A stretch of DNA of 15,199 nt from Nitriliruptorales bacterium. Its GTDB lineage: Bacteria; Actinomycetota; Nitriliruptoria; Euzebyales; Egibacteraceae. Both the position numbers and the translations under genes were made by a program. How positions within the stretch are numbered: the stretch's first letter is position 1; every line of letters starts with the position of its first letter. The DNA is taken from contig SLNF01000303.1 of assembly GCA_007133145.1 (NCBI GenBank), positions 1 through 15,199 on the forward strand, written 5' to 3'. Below, in pieces: positions 1-8,583 of this stretch. Below the pieces are notes generated by a model. It was not told where the DNA came from and did no database searches. It saw only the letters and a list, made by a program, of their open reading frames with translations.

Positions 1-1
1 C

Positions 2-2044
2 ACCTTCCTCAACGGCATCACCCGTCAGCGGGTGATGGCGCTGTTGCGCGCCGATGGCATCGAGGTGGTGGAAACCACGCTGACGGTCGAGGACTTCCAC
101 GAGGCGAGCGAGATTTTCGTCACCGGCAATATCGCCAAGGTCATGCCCGTGGCGCGCTTCGAGGACCGACTCCTGGTCTGGGGCGGGCGTGACGAGGCGG
201 GCTGGCGCGGTGACGGCGCACTGCTCGACGTCGACGGCGCGGGTTCAGGCACCGAGGCGCTGGCAGAGGCCCCGGTGCGTGATGCGGCCGACGCGGCGCT
301 GCACGCCCACGATGGTCGGGTCCTCGTGCTCGGCGGGGTCGACGAGGACGGCGTGACCGCCCACGCGCAGTACGACGGCCAGGCCTGGACGACGCTGCCC
401 GCCGCGCCGCCGGGGGGCTGGCGCTGGCAGACCAGCGCCGCCACGCCCGAGGGCCTCGCCGTGGGCGGCGAGGTCGACGGGGCGGCCACGGTCGCCGTCT
501 ACGACGTCACGACCGCATCCTGGGCGCGGCTGGCCCGCGTGCCGCTGCGCGACATCCGGACCCTCGCCGCGCTCGACGGCGAGCTCGTCGCGATCGGCGC
601 GACGAGCGACGACGGCCGCGAGCTTGCCGCAGCGCACCACGCCGACGGCTCATGGAGCGAGCCCGACCCGCTGCCGGGACGCGGCAACTGGACCCCGCGG
701 GCCGCCGCCGACCCGGCATCGGGCAGGGTCGTCGCCGTCGGTGCGACCCACGATCGAGGACGCAGTCATCTCGCAGCGGCCTGGTCGCCCCAGCACGGCT
801 GGCAGCGCCTCACCAGCGCGCCGGCGGCCCTGGCCCGGGCCGAACCCCGACTCCTGCCCACCCCCGCCGGGCTCGTCGCCTGGGCCGCCGGCGCGCCGGA
901 GGCTGCGGCGCTCCTCCCCGCCGACGACGCCCCCTGGCGCCCACTCGCACGGGCACCCGACCTCGACGGTGCCGCCGGGGCGGTGTGGACGGGCGCGAGC
1001 CTCGCCGTCGTCGGCGACGCCGGGGACGGGGCGCTCAGCCTCGCGACCTGGTCGCCGCTCGGTCACGACGGTGTCGCGCTGCCGCCGGCGGGCGCCCCGC
1101 GCACCGACGGACGCTGGGAGCGCCTCGAGGTCGGCGAGACCCGGCTCGCCCCCGCACTGGCTGCCGCTGACGAGCACGTCGTGGCCTGGGGCGGGCGGGT
1201 CGGGGCGCAGCAGCGTGACGACGGGCTCGTCATCGACCTCGCCGAGGGCGCGGTGACCCCACTGCCGACCGCGCCGGTGCCTGCAGGTCCTTCCCCCGCC
1301 GCGACTGCGGCCGGTGACGGGGTCCTCGTCCTCGGCGAGCGCGGCGCCGCGGCCCGCTACGACCTCGGCGCGGGGACGTGGGAGCCTGTCGCGCCCCCAC
1401 CGGGGGCGGAGGGGGGCGAGGTCGTCCTCGGTCGCGGGCTGGGGCCGGAGGCCGTCGCCGCGAGCCCCGGGTCCGTCGTGCGCCTCGACGAGGCCACGGG
1501 CCGTTGGGAGGCGCTGCCCGATCCACCGGAGGGCCTCGCGCCCGACGGGCTCGCGACCGGCCCCGGCGGCTCCCTCGTGCTGCTCGGCACCGACGGTGAG
1601 ATCGCGCGCCTCGACGGTGAGTCGTGGACGGTGCTCGCCGACCCCGGGCTCGACCCTCCACTCAGCGCCGCGATCGTGCCCGGCAGCCTCGTGGTGTGGG
1701 ACGGCGAGGCCGCGGTCGCCCTCGACGAGCGCGACCGCTGGCGGGCGACCCGTCCGGGCTGGAGCACCGTCGCCGGCGGGGCTGTCACGCCAGTGGGCGC
1801 AAGCGGGCAGGTGCTCGTGTGGGGCGGTGCCCAGGTCGGCGACGCGCTCGGCGGGCGCACCGGCGCCGCGGTGCTCGACACCGGCGCGAGCCTGTGGCAG
1901 ACGACCCCCGACCCACCGGGACGGCTGTCCTCGCAGCGCTGGGTGGCCACCGGCGACGCTGCGGTCGGCTGGAGCGACGACGGCGCAGTCGTGCGCTTCC
2001 TGCTGCGCAGCGCGCTCGGCGCGGAGTCCGAAGCCGAGGGGTGA
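2..2044 (+). CDS. Chimeric frame: branched-chain aminotransferase C-terminal fragment fused to a Kelch-like beta-propeller; 5' end outside window
   Basis: The frame is open from the first base, so the gene is 5'-truncated by the window; 680 residues are visible. Residues 1-56 match fold-type IV PLP branched-chain aminotransferases: a TFLNGITRQRV segment, then EIFVTGNIAKVMPVARFEDR, which in the family lies near the cofactor phosphate loop and the C-terminus. The usual last 25-30 residues (the GPV...RARELYW type) are missing. Directly after FEDR the frame continues with about 620 residues of short repeats built on LLVWGG, VLVLGG, VVAWGG and VLVWGG strands followed by Asp/Gly turns and Trp, as in Kelch/galactose-oxidase-type propellers, perhaps two propellers. 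No signal peptide or start belonging to the Kelch part is seen. An internal GTG at 32 has no sensible domain boundary. The stop lies 13 nt from the convergent prcA stop. A natural working fusion seems unlikely; a deletion or assembly chimera is more likely. Confidence 0.8.
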   Translation, partial: TFLNGITRQRVMALLRADGIEVVETTLTVEDFHEASEIFVTGNIAKVMPVARFEDRLLVWGGRDEAGWRGDGALLDVDGAGSGTEALAEAPVRDAADAALHAHDGRVLVLGGVDEDGVTAHAQYDGQAWTTLPAAPPGGWRWQTSAATPEGLAVGGEVDGAATVAVYDVTTASWARLARVPLRDIRTLAALDGELVAIGATSDDGRELAAAHHADGSWSEPDPLPGRGNWTPRAAADPASGRVVAVGATHDRGRSHLAAAWSPQHGWQRLTSAPAALARAEPRLLPTPAGLVAWAAGAPEAAALLPADDAPWRPLARAPDLDGAAGAVWTGASLAVVGDAGDGALSLATWSPLGHDGVALPPAGAPRTDGRWERLEVGETRLAPALAAADEHVVAWGGRVGAQQRDDGLVIDLAEGAVTPLPTAPVPAGPSPAATAAGDGVLVLGERGAAARYDLGAGTWEPVAPPPGAEGGEVVLGRGLGPEAVAASPGSVVRLDEATGRWEALPDPPEGLAPDGLATGPGGSLVLLGTDGEIARLDGESWTVLADPGLDPPLSAAIVPGSLVVWDGEAAVALDERDRWRATRPGWSTVAGGAVTPVGASGQVLVWGGAQVGDALGGRTGAAVLDTGASLWQTTPDPPGRLSSQRWVATGDAAVGWSDDGAVVRFLLRSALGAESEAEG

Positions 2045-2059
2045 GCGCCGCCGGGCGCT
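2044..2059. terminator. Short hairpin between convergent stops, possible bidirectional terminator
   Basis: A 6-bp perfect stem, AGCGCC (2044-2049) and GGCGCT (2054-2059), with a 4-nt loop. It begins on the last base of the Kelch-frame stop and ends inside the prcA stop, so it could serve both strands. There is no T-tract, as is common in actinobacteria. The stem is short, so this is tentative. Confidence 0.35.
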
Positions 2060-2744
2060 ACGGGGTGAGCGGCTCGAGCGCGGCGGCGACCTCGTCGGTG
2101 GACATGCGGAAGAACTTGCGACGGCCACGCGTGCGGTCGAGGCCGGCGACTTCGAGGTTCGAGGCCTCGAGACTGCGCCCGTCACCGTCGGCGAGGGCGG
2201 CGTGGGCCACCCCGAGCGCGGCGTCGCGCCCGAGGTCGTCGTCATAGCGCTCGGCGAGCTCGGACTGCACCGACTCGGCGGAGCCTCCGATGGCGACGTA
2301 GCCCTCCTCGTCGGCGATCGAGCCGTCGTAGAGGATGTGGTAGAGCTCGACGTCGTCGTCGGTGACCTCGGCGACGAGGAGCTCGACCTCGAAGGGCTTC
2401 TGCGACTCGGTGAACGCCGAGCCGAGCGCGGTGGCGTAGGCGTTGGCGAGCGAACGGCCGGTGACGTCCTCACGGGCGTACTGGTAGCCGGTGACGTCGG
2501 CGAGCCGGATGCCCTGCCGGCGCAGCAGCTCGAACTCGTTGTACTTGCCGACCGCGGCGAAGGCGATGCGGTCGTAGATCTCCGAGACCTTGTGCAGCGA
2601 CGCCGAGGGGTTCTCGGCGACGAAGAGCAGCCCCTCGCGGTAGCGGACCGCGGCGACCGACTTGCCCCGGCTGATGCCCTTGCGGGCGTAGTCGGCCCGG
2701 TCCTTCATGAGCTGCTCGGGGCTGACGTAGGGCATCATCGACAC
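2058..2744 (-). CDS. prcA: 20S proteasome alpha subunit PrcA
   Basis: Structural, non-catalytic alpha subunit of the actinobacterial 20S core. Seven copies form each outer ring, gate the chamber and dock activators such as Mpa/ARC. The product of 228 residues is close to the usual 230-250. The start of the protein (MPYVSPEQLMKDRADYARKGI) has the alpha-type N-terminal gate and H0 helix; family signatures follow: LLFVAENPSASLHKVSEIYDR, GKYNEFELLRRQGI, YDGSIADE. I chose GTG at 2744 because a GAGGAG (2753-2758) lies 8 nt upstream. ATG at 2738 or 2735 would be 14-17 nt from it and changes only two or three residues. It follows prcB by 52 nt on the same strand and is surely co-transcribed. No C-terminal acidic tail like that of some mycobacterial homologues is present; it ends in EPLTP. 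Confidence 0.96.
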   Translation of the reverse strand: MSMMPYVSPEQLMKDRADYARKGISRGKSVAAVRYREGLLFVAENPSASLHKVSEIYDRIAFAAVGKYNEFELLRRQGIRLADVTGYQYAREDVTGRSLANAYATALGSAFTESQKPFEVELLVAEVTDDDVELYHILYDGSIADEEGYVAIGGSAESVQSELAERYDDDLGRDAALGVAHAALADGDGRSLEASNLEVAGLDRTRGRRKFFRMSTDEVAAALEPLTP

Positions 2745-2796
2745 GGCGGGCGCTCCTCGTCGGTTCGACGCGGTCGTCGGGATGGGCTCGGTCTCG

Positions 2797-3582
2797 TCAT
2801 GGGCGCCGACTCGCGACGACGGCATCGACGCGGTCGGCGACGAGCTCCTCGTCGAGCTCGCGGTAGCCGTCGTGGTCGATGACGGCCACGAGCGGGAAGA
2901 TGCCGCGGACGACGTCGGGTCCGCCGGTGGCGGCGTCCTCATCGGCGGCGTCCCACAGGGCGTGGATGGCGATGTCGATGGCCTCGTCGGCGTCGAGGCC
3001 GTCGGCGTAGCGCGCCTTGAGGCTGCCGCGGGCATCGCGGCCGCCGGAGCCGGTCGTGGCGAAGCGACGCTCCTCGTAGCGTCCGCCGACGCCGTCGTAC
3101 TCGTAGATGCGACTCGCCTGCTCGCGCAGGTCGTAGCCGGCGAAGAGCGGGACGACGACGAGGCCCTGCATCGCCATCGGCAGGTTGGCCCGCACCATCT
3201 GCGCGAGCTTGTTCGCCTTGCCGTCGAGCGACAGCGGCGAGCCCTCGACCTTCTCGTAGTGCTCGAGCTCCGTGGCGAAGACCTTCGCGAGCTCCATCGA
3301 CGGACCGGCTGCGCCGCTGACCGCCACCGCCGACCAGTCGTCAGCGGGGAAGACCTTGCGCATGTCCCGCTTGGAGATGACGTTGCCGGCGGTCGCACGC
3401 CGGTCGCCGGCCATGACGACACCCCCGTCGTAGGTCACCGCGAGCACCGTCGTGCCATCGACGTGGTCGGGCACCGGCCCCTCGAAGCGGCCGGCGAGGG
3501 CCTCGGGCGCCGTCGCGCGCAGCGTCGCGCTGAAGCTCGCCCCCGTCGCGTCGAAGGGGTCGGGGCCGGCAGCCTGGGTCAC
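2797..3582 (-). CDS. prcB: 20S proteasome beta subunit PrcB, with cleaved propeptide
   Basis: Catalytic beta subunit (261 residues), an Ntn hydrolase that degrades pupylated or otherwise targeted proteins in the cytoplasm. Residues 1-43 form a propeptide; the VDG-TTVLAV site gives Thr44 as the nucleophile after self-processing. At mature spacing, Asp60 (GDRRAT) is Asp17, Lys76 (MRKVF) is Lys33 and Gly90 is Gly47, so the active site is intact. Further family blocks are ELEHYEK, AMQGLVVVPLFAGYD and DEDAATGGPDVVRGIFP. GTG start at 3582 is supported by GGAGG 6 nt upstream. prcA follows after 52 nt. The expected upstream pup is absent: only 115 nt separate this start from the end of a histidine kinase gene on the same strand. 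Confidence 0.97.
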   Translation of the reverse strand: MTQAAGPDPFDATGASFSATLRATAPEALAGRFEGPVPDHVDGTTVLAVTYDGGVVMAGDRRATAGNVISKRDMRKVFPADDWSAVAVSGAAGPSMELAKVFATELEHYEKVEGSPLSLDGKANKLAQMVRANLPMAMQGLVVVPLFAGYDLREQASRIYEYDGVGGRYEERRFATTGSGGRDARGSLKARYADGLDADEAIDIAIHALWDAADEDAATGGPDVVRGIFPLVAVIDHDGYRELDEELVADRVDAVVASRRP

Positions 3583-3647
3583 GTCGCGCCTCCACGTCGG
3601 CGGGCCCGTACCCCTCGGGCAGGGGCCGCGGGCATGGTCCGCAATGG

Positions 3648-3653
3648 ATCGTA
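3648..3653 (-). promoter_or_regulatory. Possible -10 element for prcBA
   Basis: On the minus strand TACGAT fits the actinobacterial TANNNT -10 form, 65 nt upstream of the prcB start in the short gap after the kinase gene. No good -35 is visible at 16-18 nt (the best is GTGCAG). It would let prcBA be transcribed independently of the kinase. Confidence 0.25.
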
Positions 3654-3697
3654 GGTGCCCACCCCGCGCGCTGCACGGGGCCGGCGACGCCCCCCGC

Positions 3698-5437
3698 TCA
3701 GCCGGCGGCCGGCAGGAGCAGGCGGACCTGCGTGCCCCCGCCGGGGGCCGAGGTCAGCTCGACGCGGCCGCCGGCGGCGCGCACGACGCTGTCGACGCTG
3801 ACGAGGCCGAGGCCGACGCCGCCCCGGTCCGGCTTCGTCGTGAAGAGCGGCTCGAAGGCGCGGCGTCGCGCCTCGGCGCCCATGCCCGGACCGTCGTCGG
3901 TGACCGAGACCTCGACCCAGTCCCCCAGCGGTGCCCCGGTCTCGTGGACCGCGTCGTAGCGCGGCGCGACGACCTGGGCGGCGGAGGCGTGGCGCGCCCG
4001 GATCACCACGGTGCCGCCGTCGGGCACGGCCTCGACGGCGTTGGCCACGAGGTTGACGAGCGCACGCTCGAGCTCGGCGGCGTCGATGGCCGCGGCGGGC
4101 AGGTCTTCGGGGAGGTCGAGCACGAGGGCGACGCCGGCCTCGCGCAGCCGCTCGAATCGGGGTGAGACCGCCCGGACCACCTCGGCGACCGGCACGGTGC
4201 AAGCGGCGACCGCATCAGCCCCGGCGCGACGCCCGAGCCGTCCGGTCAGCACCGAGCCGCGCTCGGCGAGGGCGACGATCTCGCGCAGCACCGCCCGGGT
4301 CTCCTCGGCCTCAGCCGCCTCGAGCCCGAGCTCGGCGTAGCCGCGCACCCCGGTGAACAGCGTCGACATCTCGTGGGCCAGGCCGCCGGCCCACGCAGCG
4401 AGGCCCAGGCGGCGGACCTCTGCGCGCGCCCGCGTCGCGGCGTCGGCGTCGGGGGTGAGGTCGCGCAGCGAGCAGAGGTGCCGGTCGGGTGCGACCCAGG
4501 CGCTCACCCGGAACGCCACGTCGACGACGCGGCCGTCGGGGCGCGCGAGTGCGTGGGTCCCCCTCAGCTCGCCCTGCTCGCGCAGCGCCCGCATGACCGG
4601 CTCGTGATCGATCTCGCCGGGGGTGAGATCGCCGAGACGCAACCCGCGGACCTCCTCGCGGGAACGGCCGAGCAGTTGGCATGCCGCAGGATTGGCATCG
4701 AGGTAGCACCCCTCGTCGTCGAAGAGCAGCAGCGCCTCGTCGGCGGTCTCGAAGGCCCGCTCGCACGTCGACGCCGAGGTCTCCGACGGCCCGGGCGCCA
4801 CGGGCGCCTCCGGCGCGCCGAGCCACGGCGCGTCGAACTCCCCGCCGGGCCCGCCGGTGAGGACCGTGCCGTGCGCCTCCTCGACGTGGGCGAGCGCGAC
4901 CGCCCCCTCCTCGACGGCGAAGACGCCGGAGGGGTAGGCGCAGCACAGGCCGAAGGGCCGCCCGACCATCGCGGCGTTCCAGATGGCCTCGAGCTCGAGC
5001 GCGCCACCGAGGTCGCCCTCCTCGGCGAGCAGCCCGACGAGCTCCCCGAAGACCCGCCCGCTGCCGTCGGCCGGGAGCTCGGCGAGCCAGGGTCCGAGGA
5101 CCTCGCCGAAGGCGTTGGCGTCGATTGCTCCATGGCCCCGCAGCTGCGCGAGCATCGTCGCGGCGTCGAGCTCGACGAGGGAGCCGTCGCGCCGTGCCCG
5201 CTCGGCGTCGACGCCACGGCGGCGCAGCGCCCCGACGATCTCCTCGCGGTGGGGGGCCGTGGCGAGGACGACCGCGGTCGACCCACCGAGGAGCGCCGGC
5301 GCGAGCAAACCGGCGATCTCCGACGCCGGGTAGCGCTCGGGGGCATGGACCACGAGCGCGTGGAGCTCGGAGGGCTCGGGAACCTGCGCCTCCGGCGGGG
5401 CGAGGCACGTGGCGGCCGCGGCGTCGGAGCGTCGCAT
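3698..5437 (-). CDS. MEDS-PAS sensor histidine kinase
   Basis: Soluble 579-residue kinase with no membrane segment. Residues 24-195 look like a MEDS (DcmR-type) sensory domain: HALVVHAPERYPASEIAGLLAPAL and, near its end, RPFGLCCAYP. Residues 226-330 form a PAS domain (AFETADEALLLFDDEGCYLDANPAA; ARPDGRVVDVAFRVS). The phospho-acceptor region is GGLAHEMSTLFTGVRGYAEL with His355; the usual HDFNNLLT is altered to HEMSTLFT. The ATP-binding domain has an N-box at 461-470 (VNLVANAVEA), G1 at 514-518 (DDGPG), an F-box (FEPLFTTK) and G2 (GGVGLGL). The ATG at 5437 follows a GGAGGGAGGGG tract by 7 nt; upstream in-frame codons encode nothing family-like. No response regulator is adjacent, so it is an orphan here. 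MEDS domains in methylotroph and archaeal regulators are linked to small-molecule sensing; the ligand here is unknown. Confidence 0.88.
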   Translation of the reverse strand: MRRSDAAAATCLAPPEAQVPEPSELHALVVHAPERYPASEIAGLLAPALLGGSTAVVLATAPHREEIVGALRRRGVDAERARRDGSLVELDAATMLAQLRGHGAIDANAFGEVLGPWLAELPADGSGRVFGELVGLLAEEGDLGGALELEAIWNAAMVGRPFGLCCAYPSGVFAVEEGAVALAHVEEAHGTVLTGGPGGEFDAPWLGAPEAPVAPGPSETSASTCERAFETADEALLLFDDEGCYLDANPAACQLLGRSREEVRGLRLGDLTPGEIDHEPVMRALREQGELRGTHALARPDGRVVDVAFRVSAWVAPDRHLCSLRDLTPDADAATRARAEVRRLGLAAWAGGLAHEMSTLFTGVRGYAELGLEAAEAEETRAVLREIVALAERGSVLTGRLGRRAGADAVAACTVPVAEVVRAVSPRFERLREAGVALVLDLPEDLPAAAIDAAELERALVNLVANAVEAVPDGGTVVIRARHASAAQVVAPRYDAVHETGAPLGDWVEVSVTDDGPGMGAEARRRAFEPLFTTKPDRGGVGLGLVSVDSVVRAAGGRVELTSAPGGGTQVRLLLPAAG

Positions 5438-5577
5438 CGTCGTGCCCCTCCCTCCCACACGAACGGCCGACGCCTGCGCACGCCCCGCTCCCCGAAGGGC
5501 ATGCACCGGGGCTGCACCGTCATCGGCGTGCATGGAGCCGAAGTGCAGTGTGCGCCACGGATCCCGAGACGACGTGG

Positions 5578-5610
5578 GCCGGTCGTCCCCCCACGAAGGG
5601 GACGACCGGC
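5578..5610 (-). terminator. Perfect 13-bp stem hairpin downstream of the small membrane protein gene
   Basis: GCCGGTCGTCCCC (5578-5590) pairs perfectly with GGGGACGACCGGC (5598-5610) around a 7-nt loop. It starts 38 nt after the stop of the upstream minus-strand gene and precedes the kinase gene. There is no T-tract, but stem strength and position fit an actinobacterial intrinsic terminator. An operator for the kinase gene is the alternative. Confidence 0.6.
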
Positions 5611-5647
5611 GCGGATCGGCCTCCGAGGCGACGCAGCGCACGACGGC

Positions 5648-6091
5648 TCACACTGGGGCGTCGGTGCGCTGGGACTCCTCCTCGTCGACGAGGTGCTCGC
5701 TGACGTCACGGATGCCGAGGCCGATGAGCACGAAGAGCAACCCGATCGCCCCGGCCATGCCCGCCACCCCGAAGGAGACGATCGAGGTGAACAGCGAGGC
5801 CTGCAGGAACGAGGCGTTCATCGCCGTGTCGCGCCGCGGGTCCTCGCGGTCGAGCTCGGCGTAGGTCTGCCCGTCGGTGATCTCGAGGGCATGGTCCTGG
5901 ATGACCATCGCCTGGCAGTAGGCGGTGAACGGCCCGGTGACGTCACGCCCCGGCAGGCAGGCGTCGTCGGGCGTGGTGATCCGCTGGTCGGCGAGGGTGC
6001 TGCTCACCATCGCCCAGGTGCCGACGCCCCCGAGGATGAGGACGACGCCGAGGATGATCGCGGCGATCGAGGCGAGTCTGCGCTTCTCCAT
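5648..6091 (-). CDS. Small two-helix membrane protein of the actinobacterial 'LigA-annotated' family
   Basis: 147 residues. TM1 spans about residues 7-29 (ASIAAIILGVVLILGGVGTW) and TM2 about 99-126. Between them is an extracytoplasmic loop of about 70 residues with HALE...GQTYAELDREDPRRDTAM, a recurrent block in short actinobacterial membrane proteins often mislabelled as aromatic ring-opening dioxygenase LigA. Nothing here resembles a dioxygenase. Loop cysteines Cys45 and Cys59 could form a disulfide. The acidic C-terminus (EHLVDEEES) is cytoplasmic. ATG at 6091 is chosen because GGGAGGT lies about 6 nt upstream and TM1 follows directly; in-frame sequence upstream to 6307 is not conserved-looking. 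It is a monocistronic gene between TypA and the kinase gene. Function is unknown; a stress-related envelope role is only a guess. Confidence 0.85.
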   Translation of the reverse strand: MEKRRLASIAAIILGVVLILGGVGTWAMVSSTLADQRITTPDDACLPGRDVTGPFTAYCQAMVIQDHALEITDGQTYAELDREDPRRDTAMNASFLQASLFTSIVSFGVAGMAGAIGLLFVLIGLGIRDVSEHLVDEEESQRTDAPV

Positions 6092-6106
6092 GAGTGCACC
6101 TCCCAA

Positions 6107-6127
6107 CGTAGGTGTATGCACCGTACG
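6107..6127. promoter_or_regulatory. Imperfect inverted repeat over the promoter of the small membrane protein gene
   Basis: CGTA-GGTG-TATG-CACC-GTACG: arms GGTG (6111-6114) and CACC (6119-6122) around TATG, extended by CGTA on the left and GTACG on the right with one extra base. It overlaps the proposed -10 (6120-6125), a position suited to a repressor site. No cognate regulator is identified. Confidence 0.3.
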
Positions 6128-6149
6128 TGGAGCGGCACGGTGATGTCTC
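6120..6149 (-). promoter_or_regulatory. Candidate promoter of the small membrane protein gene
   Basis: On the minus strand GAGACA (6144-6149) sits 18 nt before TACGGT (6120-6125). This is a fair match to -35 TTGACA (last four bases) and to the TANNNT -10. It predicts a leader of about 22 nt that keeps the GGGAGGT ribosome site before ATG at 6091. Confidence 0.4.
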
Positions 6150-6183
6150 GTCTGAGGCGGTGATTCGGACCCGACACCGTGGC

Positions 6184-6214
6184 GCCGTCTGACCCCCATG
6201 TGGGGGGCCGTCTG
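6184..6214 (-). terminator. GC hairpin flanked by a direct repeat, possible typA terminator
   Basis: CCCCC (6193-6197) and GGGGG (6202-6206) pair around ATGT, and the hairpin is bracketed by two copies of GCCGTCTG (6184-6191 and 6207-6214). It lies about 80-100 nt after the typA stop on the minus strand. It is a weak candidate, with a short stem and no T-tract; nothing else clear is seen in 6150-6290. Confidence 0.25.
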
Positions 6215-6290
6215 GCCCTGCAGGCAGCGTCCAGCCGTGTGCCCAGCGACATCACCGGTGGAACGCCGCCATCGATCGTGGGGGCACCGC

Positions 6291-8141
<1,851 letters not shown>

Positions 8142-8200
8142 GGGAGCCTCCGGGCGGGCGGGGCCGGGGGCTCGGCTCGCCCACCAGCGGTGCGCCTGCC

Positions 8201-8206
8201 ACTCTA
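8201..8206 (-). promoter_or_regulatory. Possible -10 element for typA
   Basis: TAGAGT on the minus strand fits TANNNT and would give a leader of roughly 50 nt before the TTG at 8141. No convincing -35 is seen. It lies in the 142-nt gap after the DUF3006 gene, which otherwise holds nothing recognisable. Confidence 0.22.
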
Positions 8207-8283
8207 CGGCCCCGGCCGGCGTGCTCGCTGCCGTGCTGCCGGACTCCCTCTCGGTGCCACGGGCGACGCCGCGGCTCGCGCAC

Positions 8284-8583
8284 TCAGCGACGACGCGGGC
8301 TCGGCCCCCGGTCGGCGAGGCGGTCCCGGCGCGCCCGGCGCTCGTCGCGACGCGCAGCCGTCTCAGCCTCCGCAGCAGCGTCGGCGTGGGCGTCGGCGAG
8401 ACCGCCGGCAGCGTCGAGGTCGACCCGCAGCCGCCGCCCCGGCTCGGCGAGCCCCCCGAGCGCCGTGGCGGGCACGACGACCTCGCGCTCGGCCTCGCCG
8501 ACGAGCAGCACCGCGAGCGTGACCCCGCGGCCATCCTCGGTGAGCCGGTCGACGACGGCGGACTCCCGGGCCTCAGCGCTCAT
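8284..8583 (-). CDS. DUF3006 family small protein
   Basis: 99 residues. Positions 8-60 (AVVDRLTEDGRGVTLAVLLVGEAEREVVVPATALGGL...GRRLRVDLD) have the small beta-rich pattern of DUF3006 proteins, which commonly sit beside secreted ComEC-like metallo-hydrolases. The rest (about 61-99) is Ala/Asp/Glu then Arg-rich and probably helical, ending GPSPRRR. ATG at 8583 is preferred: GAGG lies 6 nt upstream, whereas ATG at 8589 abuts it. The start lies inside the end of the hydrolase gene (11-nt overlap, different frame), so translation is probably coupled. Its function is unknown; the pairing suggests an accessory role for the hydrolase. Confidence 0.8.
   Translation of the reverse strand: MSAEARESAVVDRLTEDGRGVTLAVLLVGEAEREVVVPATALGGLAEPGRRLRVDLDAAGGLADAHADAAAEAETAARRDERRARRDRLADRGPSPRRR

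Noticed and set aside
2..163. Codon-use shift marking foreign origin of the aminotransferase piece
   Set aside because: About 5 of 54 codons end in A/T, including rarer GAA, AAT and ATT, but the following Kelch codons are not clearly different, so no shift can be claimed.
2038..2071. Direct repeat GGGGTGAGCG at 2038-2047 and 2062-2071
   Set aside because: Both copies fall on gene ends, each explained by its own coding frame; 10 bp is short for this GC content.
650..2473. A long minus-strand open frame across the Kelch region and prcA
   Set aside because: Arg/Ser/Pro-rich shadow that crosses the true prcA frame; no motif.
3583..3697. A possible pup gene upstream of prcB
   Set aside because: The gap is too short for Pup, and no frame ending in GGE or GGQ is present; the overlapping frame to 3676 is Arg/Pro-rich shadow.
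5438..5641. N-terminal extension of the histidine kinase to 5641
   Set aside because: The extra 68 residues are not family-like and contain the hairpin at 5578-5610; ATG at 5437 has a strong ribosome site.
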